This document shows positions 50,600-63,600 of a stretch of 64,000 bases of DNA, one piece after another; the first letter of the stretch is position 1; each line of letters begins with the position of its first letter. A program made the position numbers and the translations under genes. The notes under the pieces were generated by a model. It saw only the letters and a list, made by a program, of their open reading frames with translations, was not told where the DNA came from and ran no database searches. The stretch spans positions 45,826,775-45,890,774 of the forward strand of contig NC_089979.1 in NCBI RefSeq assembly GCF_036417845.1, given 5' to 3'. Origin of the DNA: Apteryx mantelli (Eukaryota > Chordata > Aves > Apterygiformes > Apterygidae).

Positions 50600-51880
50600 C
50601 ACAGTCTTCATGATTTCAGTTACGCTGATGGGAAACCCAGATAAATTCATCAGCCTCACAGGAGTCCCACGATAGGTATTGTTCTGTTACAATGGTGCTA
50701 CTAAAATAGGATGCAAGGATTCTTAGTTTTCTAATCACGGTATTACGAATAAAGGTTACACAGCAAAAAATAGCGTGTGTTTATACATCCCCTCCTTAGT
50801 TTTCTAAAAACTGAACTCCAAATACAAAAAAAAGCAATAGAAAAAATAATTTAATCCACATCCTAATGTGGAAACACGTTCAAAAGGAGCAGAAAGAACA
50901 GGAACTACATCTTAATCTTGGCATCTCTGTTAGCTTTTCATATACAGATTTAGCTTCAGTGCACACTTAAACTTTTACATTTTATTTTTGAAAAAATAAA
51001 TATTTTACTACAGTACAGAAAGAACTGCACCATTTGACACAGGTTGTTTATATTCTTTAGATCAATGCTACCATTTCTTTCGAATTTAATTGCAATACTG
51101 CCTGAAAGATCAAAATTCGCAGGACATTTCCAGTTTGTTCTCAACCATGAATAGTTTGAGGATTCCTTTTTGCCAATGAAGGAGAGCATTTTTAGAACAA
51201 GTACATAACTGACTGTTGCCCAGATCAAGTGAAACACAGAGATAGGTGCTGCATTAATGCACTGGTATTGTTTTCTTCAAGATTGAAGTGAACTATGGAA
51301 AAGGAGTAGGAATAGAAATTCCAAATTGATCAAAAGGGCAGTGTTTTGTGACCTTTGAAATAACATTGCAGAAATCCAACTATCTCATAAGCAAGCAAGA
51401 AACACAGCATCATGAACAACCTCTGCATCAAGCAGATCAGTCCAAAAGTTCATTTGGAGGAGAAAACATTGTTTTAAAGGTTTTTGAAAGCAGATCACAT
51501 GTGCACATACACTGTTAGGCAAAATATATTCTGAGCCTTTTCTCTTAACACTTTTCATTTTCTAACTAAGATAATTGAATGACTCAGTGAACATGGCTGG
51601 CATTAAAATCTTGGGGGAGGGAAAAGCAGAGGTAGCAAGCTCTAAATCCTCTGCCAAATCCCCTTTTCATAATTTATAGTCTGTCACCAGTTTATCACAG
51701 AGAACTGTCCCTCTTTTTCTCATTCTACAGGCTCCTTTCCCAGTGGACAGTCCATGCCAGCTGTCTCGGCAGCAGGAACGTCCTTTTTTTCCCAAGCCTC
51801 GACCTGTGGGAAAATCTTCATTGGCCAGTAATTGATTCCACCCTGCCAGCTCCATTACTTTAGTCTACAGTCAAACTGCC
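50600..51880. other. Intergenic, no gene recognised
   Basis: AT-rich unique sequence. Open frames under 100 codons only, without recognisable domains. Confidence 0.5.
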
Positions 51881-51884
51881 AGCA

Positions 51885-52110
51885 ATCTGGAGACAGGCAG
51901 CCGCAGCCCTCCCCGGCTCCCACTATTGAAGCCTGCTCCTACCAGTGCTGTTAGCTACCGGGTCCCGGAGTTGATGTGTCAGCCCGCCCTGCAATTAGCA
52001 CTAATCTGAAAATTGGCCTTTGCTAGCAAAGCCAAGCACCTGACAGCTAATTGTTTATGTCAGATTGATGTGCATTTAATATGGAAAGGTTATTTATCAA
52101 AGGGTACTTT
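51885..52110. promoter_or_regulatory. Enhancer-like block (candidate)
   Basis: Contains TGACAG (MEIS-like, 52041-52046) next to TAATTG (homeodomain, 52048-52053), CAATTAGCACTAATC with two further TAAT/ATTA cores, and ATCAAAGGG (TCF/LEF, 52096-52104). The layout looks like a conserved developmental enhancer; not testable here. Confidence 0.3.
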
Positions 52111-54615
52111 TTTCTGTTTGTCTTAGAGCAGGCAGAATTGCCACAGGCACTTAGAGCCCACAAACCAATAAAGATCTTATACTTCATTTAACTTAAGAAG
52201 CCTTCTAAATACCCTTTTTAAACTCTCAGTGTAGTGCAGTGCAGTACTCATCTATTTATATTGCTTATAAAGAAACTGCTGCTAACCAAGCAGTTATTGT
52301 TTTTAGTCTCTTTTTTTGTAATCAAAATATTGAGAGGTGAAGAAAGGTTGATAACAGAATAGCAACTGCCAGCCAGCACTGGAATTAAAAATGCACTAAG
52401 TTTTGACTCATCCTCAAAGTCTTGCCAGTCTTTCCTTATACCAGGTTACTTTAGTATTTACAGGATTACCTACACTTTCCCTCACTGCATTGTATCATAG
52501 AAAACATGCAGGGTAAAATATTGGTCGTGCTGAATTTAGCACAGGTTTTGCCACTCTCTTCAGCAGAACCGGGACGTCACCGGTGGTAATGAAGAGACAA
52601 AAGGATGAGGTTACCCAGGTCCTGATCCGGTGATCAGCTCACAGCAGGCTGAGCCTCGCACCCACATGAAGCCCCGCACGCTGTGGTGGAGCTGGCTGAT
52701 ATTCATCTACTGCAAAATAGGGTCCCTGGTCACCCAATGCCTCATCTAAATGTTTCCCAAGGTTGTAGTGCAACCACTAGACTGAAAACAGGGTGCACTA
52801 CTAGCATTACAATTGGAAGCACCTGTCTGATGTTGAACAGATTACCATTTAGCTGTGCTGTAAATAGCTTAAAAAAGCAAATCCGCCAAGTATTTGACAA
52901 GAAGCATGTTTGTTCTGATTGGGCAAGCACATTTCATGTTGTGTTAGAAGTCCTCCTAAAAAACATTAAGTGTTTGCAATTGCTCAGAGGAAATTAATAT
53001 ATCCTACCCAGAGTCCAGGAGGTCAACACAGGATAATAGTGGTGTACATGCAACTCTAGCACACAAGCAAGAGTAAAAAAAAAAAAAAGAAAAAAAGAAA
53101 AAGATGCTTTTAAATGAAGCAAGAAAGAAGACAGTCTCCAGTATGGAAAGAGTGTATGAAAAGTAATAAATCAGATAGGACACAAACACAACAACTGTTT
53201 GATACAAATCATATTCTGACAAGGAAATGAAAAGTATCAGTGTGATTTGTATGAAACTCAGATTCATTCCACAGATGGAGGAAAACAATTTCCATGTATT
53301 TCAAATGTATCTTCTTTTTAAATGAAGGTGGTCAAATATTTCACAAAGTATCTGTTCTCTAAATACTGTATTTTAAAACAGAGAAGTACATGATTTATAG
53401 TCTTCCCCTAACTTCCTACCATAAAAATTTAGGCTGAAAACATCCAAATATGCAGGATCTAGAAAGGACTTTCACACAAAAACCTCTCAAAAGAAAATAT
53501 TAATTAATTTTCATTTCATCATTCATTAGTCTTTGCCTGGATACCAACATCTATGCATTACTTCCAATATTAAGTTTTAGTCTCTACAGTGATATGTCTA
53601 ATAAATTCGATAAATTAAAAACTTGGAGGTGAATTAAAAGCACAGTCAAGTTTACTCAGAGCAATTAACTGAGCAATGCGAGCAGAAGAAATGGAGTTGC
53701 CTCTGAGGTACACAGCTTACTTGGTTTGGGTTTTGGCGCAGGGAGGAGTTGCTTTCAGAGCTACAGTTGCCCATGCTCTGGCTTCCAGCAGAGCTAATGG
53801 CAAAAGTCAACCTTAATCCTGTATGATCAGGATTAAGAAAAGCAAGCTGCTAGGCAAAACTTTCTGCAGTATAAGACCTATGGGTTGCCGCTCTGCCACT
53901 TTCTAGCCAGCCTGGTCTCACCCAGCTGAGACCAGGGAGGTCACATCACCTGCTCTGACGGGCCCAGACACACTGAGCCTCCCGGGCAAAAAGTCCAGGG
54001 CCACTGCGCTTTTTAGGAAGAGCAGCTCTAACCAGAGCAAACATCACATTTGTCAGCACCGACGCGCATGAGCAGCCTCATGCTCCCCGGCCCGTAGCTG
54101 CAGTGCGCAGCATGCATAGTGCAACGGGCGGGCGGCAAAGGCTGGGTGCATCCGGCGCAGACTGCAAAGGCTTGTCAGCCTGCTGCAGGAGTGCACGCCG
54201 CCGACACAAAATGCTCCATCTGGCACTGCTGCAGAGAACATTTACACTAAGCAAATGCTTAGTTTTAAATATATGCTTAAACCCCTCTGGGTTGGTGCTT
54301 GACGGGGATTTAAAGATGTGTTGGAAGTTTTGGCAGCACTGGTTTCAACTTGGCCGGCTAGGACATGTTGAAAGCTACATTACTGCATCCAAACTAGAGT
54401 TCTGAAATGTGTTAATTAAGACAGTCTGTTACCAGCCCTTTCCTTCCTACACAAGACAAAACCCGCCAGGTTATAAACATGTCTGAAGTGATTCGTATGT
54501 TTTATTGCTTTCCTGAATATGGATCAATTTTAACACTTTTTATAATACTTGTAGCCTAGCCAAGACAAAGCCAATGACTTCAGTGTGATCTGAGCACACA
54601 TTTAACGTCCTCTGT
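52110..54615. other. Intergenic, no gene recognised
   Basis: AT-rich sequence with an A-rich tract (53075-53102) and a short CpG-richer patch at 54050-54200. No exon or family repeat is supported. Confidence 0.5.
53075..53102 (+). repeat. Poly(A)-rich tract
   Basis: A14-G-A7-G-A5-type run. No adjacent processed-pseudogene sequence was recognised. Confidence 0.85.
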
Positions 54616-54629
54616 TGAACAGGGTCCTA

Positions 54630-55265
54630 GGACAGAAGAGAGTTCAAGAAGTCATCTAGCTTATTCCCTGTCTCAAGGGAGGAGAAGTGTGGGGTAGATG
54701 TTTGCATAAGAGGTCCTTAAAGATTTTCAGTAACTAAGATTTCACAAATTCCCTCAGGTAATTTATTCTACTCCTTCATTTTCCTTACTGCTAGTTCTTA
54801 TTCTATAAGGCTAATACAATTCTTCCTTACTGCAGTTTAAGTAAGTCTTTTTCCGTCTTCCACAGACAAGGAGAATGTTGTTCCTAGCACCTGACAGTTT
54901 ATGTATTTGAAGCCCCCAACACCTTCTTTAGCTTAAACAACCTTGATTCTTTCAACATTTCCATAGAAATGTTTTCCAGGCCCCTGAGCACTGTTCTCTT
55001 TTGCACTCTCTGCAGCTGGCCCCCATCTTTCTTCAAGTACTGAACCCATAACTGGAACCAGTGCTGAGCAGAGGGGAAGGCTGAACTCGTATGTCCTACA
55101 AGCTCTTCTCCTATTACTTGGCCGTGTAGGACACTTGACACTTGCCTTTTCTGCAACAATGTGATAATGCTGAATTTTTATCTGCTGCAAGTTTTTTTCG
55201 CAGAACCATTGCCACTGCTCTATCTGCACTTCATTACTCATCTCAAGTGTAGAGCCTTGTACTGG
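54630..55265 (-). mobile_element. Ancient CR1-family LINE fragment
   Basis: The order of phrases follows the antisense of the CR1 3' ORF2/UTR: AAGAAGTCATCTAGC, TTCCCTCAGGTAATTTATTC, CTTCAAGTACTGAACCCATA, AACTGGAACCAGTGCTGAGC, AGAGGGGAAGGCTGA, then TCGCAGAACCATTGCC..., TCAAGTGTAGAGCCTTGTAC. The element therefore lies on the minus strand. Strongly diverged with many small gaps, so no ORF survives. Confidence 0.55.
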
Positions 55266-55269
55266 CTCC

Positions 55270-57950
55270 TGTTGCCTGTAGCATCCTTTTCCTTTTTTTT
55301 GATATTTGCCTTCCATTTAATGATATAATATTGGACTCTGCTCCTACCCACGGACACAGGGGCATGGTGTCCCCAGCAAGGCAAGCAAGTGGGTGTACAA
55401 GGTTGGAGAGCCGCTGGGCTCCCTGGTGCTGCCCCACCGCCCTTGTGTAGCACTGAGGTTTTAGGGAAGATTCCCACAACCACAGCTATTCCCTCTCCTC
55501 CCAAGGGGCAGCCTCACCTCACCTGTCCTTCCCCCCTACCCTGATATCTCTCCACAGAGTCTCACATCACGGGGACCAGCCTGCCAAAGGAAATTTCCAC
55601 CTGGACCTGCACCCCCTGCAGAAGTCCCAGTCCAATCCGCATTCCTGCACCGCTCTCCTGGCAGGTGGAGGATGGAGCTGCTGCTGAATCTGTCTGTCGA
55701 GCACACCCAAGGCACAGGCTCCTTCCTGCAGAAGTTTCCGACACAACAGAGCTCTCGAGGTCCTGTCAGGCCTCTCACTTAGTGAGTCCAATGGCCTGAC
55801 TGGGGAAGCACCACGGGGGTGCAAGCATGGGGTGGCAGCCCCACCTACTATGGTGTCCCATATGTGGTCAAGTATCCCTGGGCCCATGAAGGGGCTCTTT
55901 TGGAAGGTAAAGAGAGTCTTGTTTCTGTCTTGGAGAACATGTCCCTTCTGCAGAGCTCCAGGGCCACAGTCTGGGCCCATGGGACCCGCAATCCTGAGAA
56001 CTGCAGTGTGTGCTTGAAGGACAAATGCAGGAGCCTGGCTCTCTTCCACCTTTGAAATACAGCAGAGTTAAGAGCCCTGTTCCCTGCTCTTGCACCACTC
56101 AGTCAGCAAGCATAGGCACTTCCCTAAGGGACTGCAGGTGAGATTCATCCAAATTCCTCCATGACAAGTCTCCCTCTTGCCCCAAAAGATGGCTTTGATG
56201 ATGGACTCTTCCAGCATCATTCTTGTCTGCAATTTACACAATATAAATGTTATTAAAACACCTATCTGCATGCATCCTGGTATGGTATATAACAGCTGCT
56301 AGTTCAGCAAGAGTTTCAACAAAAATAAAGGAATTTTTCATTATATAAAGTTTTCTCTTACTCAAGTATTAATATCACTGGATAATATACATCCCTGTAA
56401 TCTAGAACAAGGGTTTACTTCTTAGGATGTAAAAGCCTCTCTCTATCAGATGGGAACACATATGTGTCCTGGTTAGCTTATATCTTGGATTACTTAAAAA
56501 AGAAGGAAAAAAACACAACCATTTCATCAGCTAAAATGAGAAAAAGATCTCAGCATGTCCAACCAAAACAATGACTTGATGCAAGCTCAAGTATATCAGG
56601 TAAAGCTCAGGGGAACATTTTAAATAAGGAAAAAGAGTGGAAGTGAAAAAAATATCATCATTGTATTATTCAGTAATGTTCCTCTACTAGCATTAACAGC
56701 TTATCTTGCCATCTAAGCACTTGTAGATAACAGACTCAGTTTTATGTTGAGTACAGGCTGTACCAAGTCACTAAAAACCTTCTATTGTTAAAGCTTATGT
56801 AAAATGGTCAATCAAAGTGTCACTTTTTCCTGCCCATCCCCCAAACTATTATGCTGCCTAGTTCCTTATAAAAGCCATGCACAAAGGAGGAAGGCTGGGA
56901 GCAAAGCGCTGAAACATAGAAAACTGCCCATTGCAGATCTGACACATGCATGGAAATCAGGGCACTGAGGCTCCACAGAGCTAATTTCAGAGGACTGCAC
57001 TGCAAGGTCACCGAAGTGAAGAGAGGGAAATATCTCAATTAAACTTTATCAGTGAATTTGCCCTTGTAAAAAAACTCATGTTTAACAACATGCTCACTTG
57101 AAGAGCTGCTGAGGTCCCTTCCACTCCTTAGCCAGTGCAATAGGTCCCAACTACAACACAGAAGTGGAAAATGTAACTGGAATAGGCTCAAGAGAAGTAA
57201 ACTTTCCTAGTGTTTCAAATGAGATTTCTAGTTATCTACTCCAAATCCATCTTTCTGAAATAAACCATGCCAGATCTGAGTAATGACAAATCCTGAGATT
57301 TGATAACGGAATTCAGAAAGTTGCTTGTTTTTCTTTTCAAGTAGGTTTCCATACACATTGTAGTGCAATCTTAAAAGACCTCTCTGAGGAGACATTGACC
57401 ACCCCAAGGTGGTGGCTGCAGTTGGGAGCTCCATGTTCAGTGTTTGAGTGCGGCAAGAATTGTTTCCTCTGAAACACAGAAATCCCACAGGCCTCGTGAG
57501 CAGCAGAGCCTTAGAGACAAGTTCCTACTAGTAAGGCCCATGCAGTCACCTCAGCCATAGAGATACCAGGAGACCCGACAACTGCTTTGATTTAGGAAAA
57601 ATTACTCGGAAGAGGTGTGTGTGCCAGGCCTCAGAAAGGCAGGAAGCTTACATAAACAGGATGTCAAATTCAATATGTTGCAAGCTTTTTTTTTTTTTTT
57701 TTTTTGAATATGTATATTCTCCTTCACACACAGGCCAGCACAAGCAAAGTGAATTTTTAGGCCAACCGCAATGCCTAGGTTAAACTTTCCTAATAGATAG
57801 GTACTAAAACATTCCTTAGGGGATACAATGCAGATGCAGAGGATGGTGGGGTTAGATAAAATTCAATTTTAACCAATCTCAGCTGGCTCATGCGGCACGT
57901 AGGATGTGGCCCACACACCTCATCCAAGAGCAGTTACTTGGCTTGGAGTA
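55270..57950. other. Intergenic, no gene recognised
   Basis: GC-richer at 55.3-56.1 kb, where open frames up to 160 codons occur on both strands without recognisable domains, then AT-rich. A short TGAGGTCCCTTCCA at about 57109-57122 resembles a CR1 end but is too short to call. Confidence 0.45.
57686..57705 (+). repeat. T20 homopolymer
   Basis: Uninterrupted run of twenty T. Confidence 0.9.
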
Positions 57951-57964
57951 CATGACTGAGACAA

Positions 57965-58365
57965 AAACCGTAATGCTGGCTATCCTGGGTCAGACCAATA
58001 TTGTCCAGCTTCCAACCATTTGCTGCTCAGATTTTCCTCAGCCAGCACTGGCTTCTGTGCATGCAGAGACCCTTGAAGGCTTCCTTTTCCTTTGATTTGT
58101 CCAGTCCCCCTCCAACCCACATAAACTTTTAGCATCCCCGGCATCCCACAGCAAGGAGGTAACTACACGTTGTCTGGAGGACCTTTTTTCTTCCTGCTTG
58201 TTCTGAGCATGCTGCTTGCTGGCTTCATTCAGTGCCCCTTATTTTTTATCCTGGAAGAGGCTGTAAGCAGTCAGTCCCTCTGCACTCCTTTCAAGCCTCT
58301 CATGATGTTATAGACCTCCATCATACCTGCTCTCAGTCATCTCTTTTCCTCAGCACTGGAAGGAA
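57965..58365 (-). mobile_element. Ancient amniote CR1-type LINE fragment
   Basis: GCTGGCTATCCTGGGTCAGA, CCAATATTGTCCAGC, CCAGCACTGGCTTCTG and, further on, TGTTATAGACCTCCATCATA followed by CTCAGTCATCTCTTTTCCTC match, in order, the antisense of an old CR1 subgroup common in turtles and crocodilians and retained as relics in birds. Degenerate; no coding potential left. Confidence 0.5.
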
Positions 58366-58369
58366 GGGA

Positions 58370-60420
58370 ACCTGGTGCATCCCGCACCGAATGCTCATAT
58401 TCCTGGGAAAACTGAGCAAGCAGGAGAGTGGGATACATTTGTGCAGGGTTCAGATAAGCATTTGATAAGCATTTGCTTAACATACAAATGTTTATCACAT
58501 TTCAAGATAGACAAATCAAGCAGAAGTTCTAATTAAGGAAGGGACCATATGACGTGCCTTCCCCCCAGCAGTGATTTTTCAAATTTTTTGTCCAGATTCA
58601 ATCACCTATTCTAACCACACAGATTGACACAGAGGGAGATGGGTAAGATGCTACTTGTGATTTGTGGCACAGAGTAAATAAACGGAGGGAACAAGGAAAA
58701 TAGTTCCTACTTCTCAGATGTCCGAGAGCAGATCAAGTCTAAATGCAGCTTATATCAACAAGAACAGCAAACCACCAGCGTGTCTCATTTTCATTTGATA
58801 TACATGGGAGCCTGACATAGATTTAAAGGAAATGTGTGTATCACTGCACCCTATATGTCTCCCTATATACAGTACACACATGCACATAATACCCTTATTA
58901 ACGAGGATATCTACATCATGTACTGGCAAGTAACGGAGTTTAGCAAACATACCTGAAATATCTCAAATGCTTAAAGATGCCCAACAGGCTCAACACATCA
59001 TTTCCAGAGGTTTCCCCCTGCTCGCCCCCCAGCCCTCCACATCCCTCACCCATTCAAACTACAGTTACTCCTTTTGGCTTGCAGTCTCAAGCACTCATCA
59101 GTTAGGAGAAGATGACTTTAAAATCTACCACTTGTAATTGCCAGCCAAAGCAAAGAGCCAGGGATTGCCTCTCCCCGCCAAGCGCTGAAGAGCTGCTGAA
59201 CTTCCCCTGGGCCCTTGCTGCCGTGGGGCTGCAGGCATCCCCGCTCACCCACCGGTCTCTGCTGCTCCTCTTTCCCCCCTGGCTCTCTCCCCAGCGCCTG
59301 GCCTCACTCCCTCTTTCCTCCCACCGTGCCGTCTTTCCTTCCACCCTGCCCTCCCAGCCTTTCACAGAGAAGAAAGCTTTTGCTCCTCTTTGCTGAATCT
59401 CCCCCTTGCTCTGAGCTTTTCTGCTACTAATCCAGCATCCCAGGCAATCACGAGGCTCAGAGCACCCACTGCTACAGCAGTTGAACAGTAGCTAAAAATA
59501 CCCGGTAAGATGGAACTGCTGTATTTTGGAGTATTTTGCCCCACTGCAAAAACATGATTAACCCACACAAAACTGCAAGCTAGTAAATACATGTGGAGGA
59601 AGGGAAGAAGGAATGAGGCAACAGACAGTCTTTTGGTGTGATGACCCTCCGCAGTGGCGCTGGGCGCGCGCCCAGCCCTGCGCTGCGGTGCGAGACCTGG
59701 GGGCAGCAAGCCAGCTCTGCCTCTCAGCAGCCAGCATGAGATAGCACCATCACGGGAATTTGGGGCAATTCAACTCTAAAATCACAAAGAGGTGACCGAC
59801 CAATGGCTTTCCCGTAAATGAAGGCTGAAGACCAAATATGCTCTGTAGAGAAATATGAAGGCATTAAATAGCAGAGAGGGTACCTGAGAGATTGCACAGG
59901 ATGATCCAGCTAACTAAGAGCAGGGACAACGGATTGGAAAGGAGAAAAAAGAAAAGAAAAGTTGGGCTCTCATGGAAAAGCTCCTTGACCGAGAAGGGGA
60001 AGTCTCAGCTATGTCTCAGCCATGAGGTGAGAAGGGAGGTGGGTGCTACCTTGCTGTGGACATGTGAAACCGGACTGAACAAAGCATTAGAGGCTTCAGC
60101 ACAAGGGCCCCGGGCAGCCCTGGCATGCGAGCCCACCTCGAGCCCGCTGCCTCTGATGACCCCAATTCCCTGAAACCAGCCGTGCACTGAGGAGCTTTTC
60201 TTCCACAAATGCCTGGCGCCCACCCCAGAGCCAGCAGTCGCACAAGCCTCGCGGTCCAATTAGGCCAGCAAGTGGCCCAGCTCCCCCGGCGCAGGAGCGT
60301 CTGCTGGGGTTTCTGGGGAAACAGCATATGGGAGTCACTTGGTTTGCCCTTGTGGTTCAATTAAAAAGGCAAAAAAAGCAGCAAAACTGCTTTCCCATGG
60401 GGAAGGGAGAGGAGGGGGGG
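58370..60420. other. Intergenic, no gene recognised
   Basis: A tandem 11-mer (GATAAGCATTT twice, about 58454-58475), a pyrimidine-rich stretch at 59210-59400 and a small CpG patch at 59650-59700. No gene is supported. Confidence 0.45.
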
Positions 60421-60424
60421 GGAC

Positions 60425-60640
60425 AGTCTCCCTTGTAGCTGCCTAATTGCTCGCAGGGCGCCTGCACTAGCACTGTCAGCGCAAACTAGCAATTACAATT
60501 AACGGGCCGTGGCAATCGGAGCCCGGGTCGAACATAGGCGGCGGGTCCCACCATTTGTGCGCAGTAAATTATTCAGGGCTGTCAGCTGCTCAGACGGGAA
60601 TAGGCAATGTTGTGGTTAAACGCCGGCCACATGGCTAATT
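60425..60640. promoter_or_regulatory. Enhancer-like block (candidate)
   Basis: Holds CTGTCAGC (MEIS-like, about 60473-60480), AATTACAATTAAC (paired homeodomain cores), TGTGGTTA (RUNX consensus, 60611-60618), GGCTAATTGG and several CpGs within 200 bp. Looks like a conserved non-coding element. Confidence 0.3.
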
Positions 60641-60649
60641 GGAGGTGCG

Positions 60650-63600
60650 CCTGCCTGCCCCGGCCCCGGTGCTCACTCAGCACCTCCGCGTCGGCGTGGG
60701 CAGCTTGCACCTGCGGCACCAGGGCGGCTCCGGAGGTCCCCGCGCCGCCTGTGGTCGCCTAGACCCCGCGCCGCGCAGCAAGGCGAGGCAAGGGCGCAGC
60801 ATTGCATTGAGAGCTGGTGGGATGCTGTTCCTGGAGCAAAAAACACCCGGAAAAGTCCTCAAAGTCCAACAGAGGCTCAACTTTAACTTTGCAATTGTGT
60901 TATGCATATACTGGAAAAAACTGCAGTTCTCATGTTTGCAAACCTGACAGCTCTTTAGGCTCAAATAGGCCTAAATCAGAACTCTGAAGAGCATATTAAA
61001 TTACAAAGCACACTAATAGCCTTATCTTGAAAGATGAGCACGCCGTGAATACCTGGCATGACTGATCACAGACTTGTGCGGTTGAATTAGACGTGCACTG
61101 CAAACATCCCCTTTTGCTAATCTGGCTGTGAGAGATGTATTTTAAGGTACTGACCCTTGTGCAAAAGATAGTTCTTTCAGAATTACCCTTTAGGGTGGAG
61201 CGAAGGGAGACTGTAAACACTCTTAAGCTAAACTACTGTATGTCAGGGGCACAGCACAAAGAACAGTAAATGTGTGTCAGATGAGAGTAATTTGAAATGT
61301 AATGGGAAAAAAAATGGCATGGGCAGTTTTCTACCCACATCTCCATCCAGTCCTTAATCACTACTTTCCCAAGAAGAGAGAGGACAGAAAGGGAAGTGAA
61401 ACAAGCATAACGTTTTTTTTCTGGTCTCAGAATGACCAAGCTGTTTCTTCACTAGCACCTCGATGTGGACAACCGCAGCAGAATCCATTCATTCACATTC
61501 AAATCAGACTGTTGGTTTACACAGAGGTCTACATACATTCATTGGTACGCAGCCTCAGGGGGGATGTATTTCATGTCAGGAGCTTGAAATGGTTCAGAGG
61601 TGTCCCACACGGCTCAGTCTCCCAGAAGCCCCTTTACCCTTGCTAACTATATTCCTCTCAGCAAACATACTGGACTGCATTATTGGCAGCTTTCCTGGGA
61701 GCGCTTGTCTTAGTTTCTAATATGCAAGTTTTTTAGCTGTAAGAAAATATTTGATTAAGGAATATACATAGGAAGATATAGGAATTCTTCTGAGAAAAAG
61801 AAAAAAAATGTAGATCAACCCTCAGACTTTAAGAATTTGAAATTTAAAAAATGAGAAATAGAAGGGGAATGGCAACCCGTGATACCCTGTGAAAGCACAG
61901 TAGCATAGCCAGGGACTAAAGTCATGACAATGAACAGCAGAATGGGCATTAGGTCACTTTGCTAAACAAGTACCTAAGCTGAACCTATGGGCAGAGTGAG
62001 GTGCCTCAGTCAGTCCAACCTCTTCATCACTGAGCTCACACATATTTGAAAATGCTGGGTATGCCCCATTTGGCTTGTCTGTATTTAGGATGAGTAATTA
62101 AGAGAGTGTGATTGTCAGAAGGTCAAGCTATTTCAGATCTACGAAGACTTCAAATCTACTCAAGTACTCAAATGTATGCACTGAATAGTCCCATCACAAC
62201 CAATGGGCCATGTAGCTGCATGGAAATTTAGACAGCAGTATGGGTTTTCGCCCACCAGAGCCATATTTTTATCCTCATTGAGGACCAAAGTACTTATGCA
62301 TATATACACTAGCTGAAAAACAACAGAGTGATCCTTTATGACAGTATGACTATAATCTAACTTGACAAATGCAATTGTCAGCATCCCTTAAAGTAAATTA
62401 CAACTATGCCCCCTTGGCTAAATCCTGAGCCCATTCAAATAACAAAACAAACTGCCCTCTCCCAAGAGTTGTGTTCTCTGCATTGTGTTTTCTGACATGC
62501 TTTCCCACCATCAACCTTTCATTCTGTTGAACTAATTTATATTGTAAGCTCCGGAAGGCAGGGAGGATAACTCCCTTTCATCTGCTGGGGCAGTGCGTGC
62601 CTGCCCTGAGCAACAGCAATAGAGGGGGCATATCCCTGCAGGGCCGGCAGCACAGCTCGGTGTTGAGAGGATTGAAGAGAATAATATGCTATGCACAGTT
62701 ATGCTTTTCTACAAATAACAGGTAATGGGAGCTGGGAAAAGGTGCTCACCGACCAGCTCTCTTAAGAGCTTGTGGGGCACCGCTGTGGTTTGCAGCAGCG
62801 GAGCACCGCAGTGCTTGGCTGCAACACCCGGTGCTCCACCCTCGCTGCTAATATCAAACAAGGCGTCCAAAATAAGGTCAGAAACTTTGCAATTGAGCTT
62901 GGCTGCTGCACAGCCCCTGGAGGAGTTGTTTGGTTCTAGACCTCCTCCACCCTCCCCTCCAACCAGCTCCACAACATGCGGTGCCACGGTTCCCCAGCCA
63001 GCTCTCTCAGTCACCAGCAGTCCAGGCAGCCACTGTCTAGGAGTGACACAGCTGAGTTTTGGGTCTTTCCAGAGCTTTGAAAAGAGATGCAGTCAGGTGC
63101 TGCCAGATGCACTGCTGTGATACGGCCAGCAGGACACTTCTCTTTCTGTCTAAATGGAAGAAATAATAAGCCTTCTACGCCCTGTTTTCTCCACGCAGTA
63201 CCAATGACCCAGTAAATGCACTTTTGTGCTATATCCCGGACACTGCACACTAGGCTGGGTTGCACAAGGGACGGTGCTGTTGGTCCACACAGTTTTATGC
63301 ACTTCAGAATCAATCCAGGGACATCTCATGACCTTTTAATACAACTTAATAAACATCGAAAGATAACAGTACTTCATTCTTATGGAGACAAGACCCCTTG
63401 CTCTGAGCTTACCACTTCAGCCTGGCTTTGCCATACAGCAGGAGTAAAATGGCCCTCAGGGACAGGTAATGGCTTCATCTCAGCAAGACTTCCCATGTAT
63501 CACGTCCTATTTCCACAGTACAACTGCAGAGTGGATAAAACCTGAGATGAGCAGGAGGTTTGTTTGTTATGTTTTCACTTTGTTTTCCGCATTTTTCTGT

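Noticed and set aside
55567..56049. 160-codon minus-strand frame
   Set aside because: GC-rich stretch with open frames on both strands, no domain recognised, overlapping plus-strand frames equally long.
62709..63120. Overlapping 101- and 131-codon frames on opposite strands
   Set aside because: Neither shows a recognisable domain; treated as chance.
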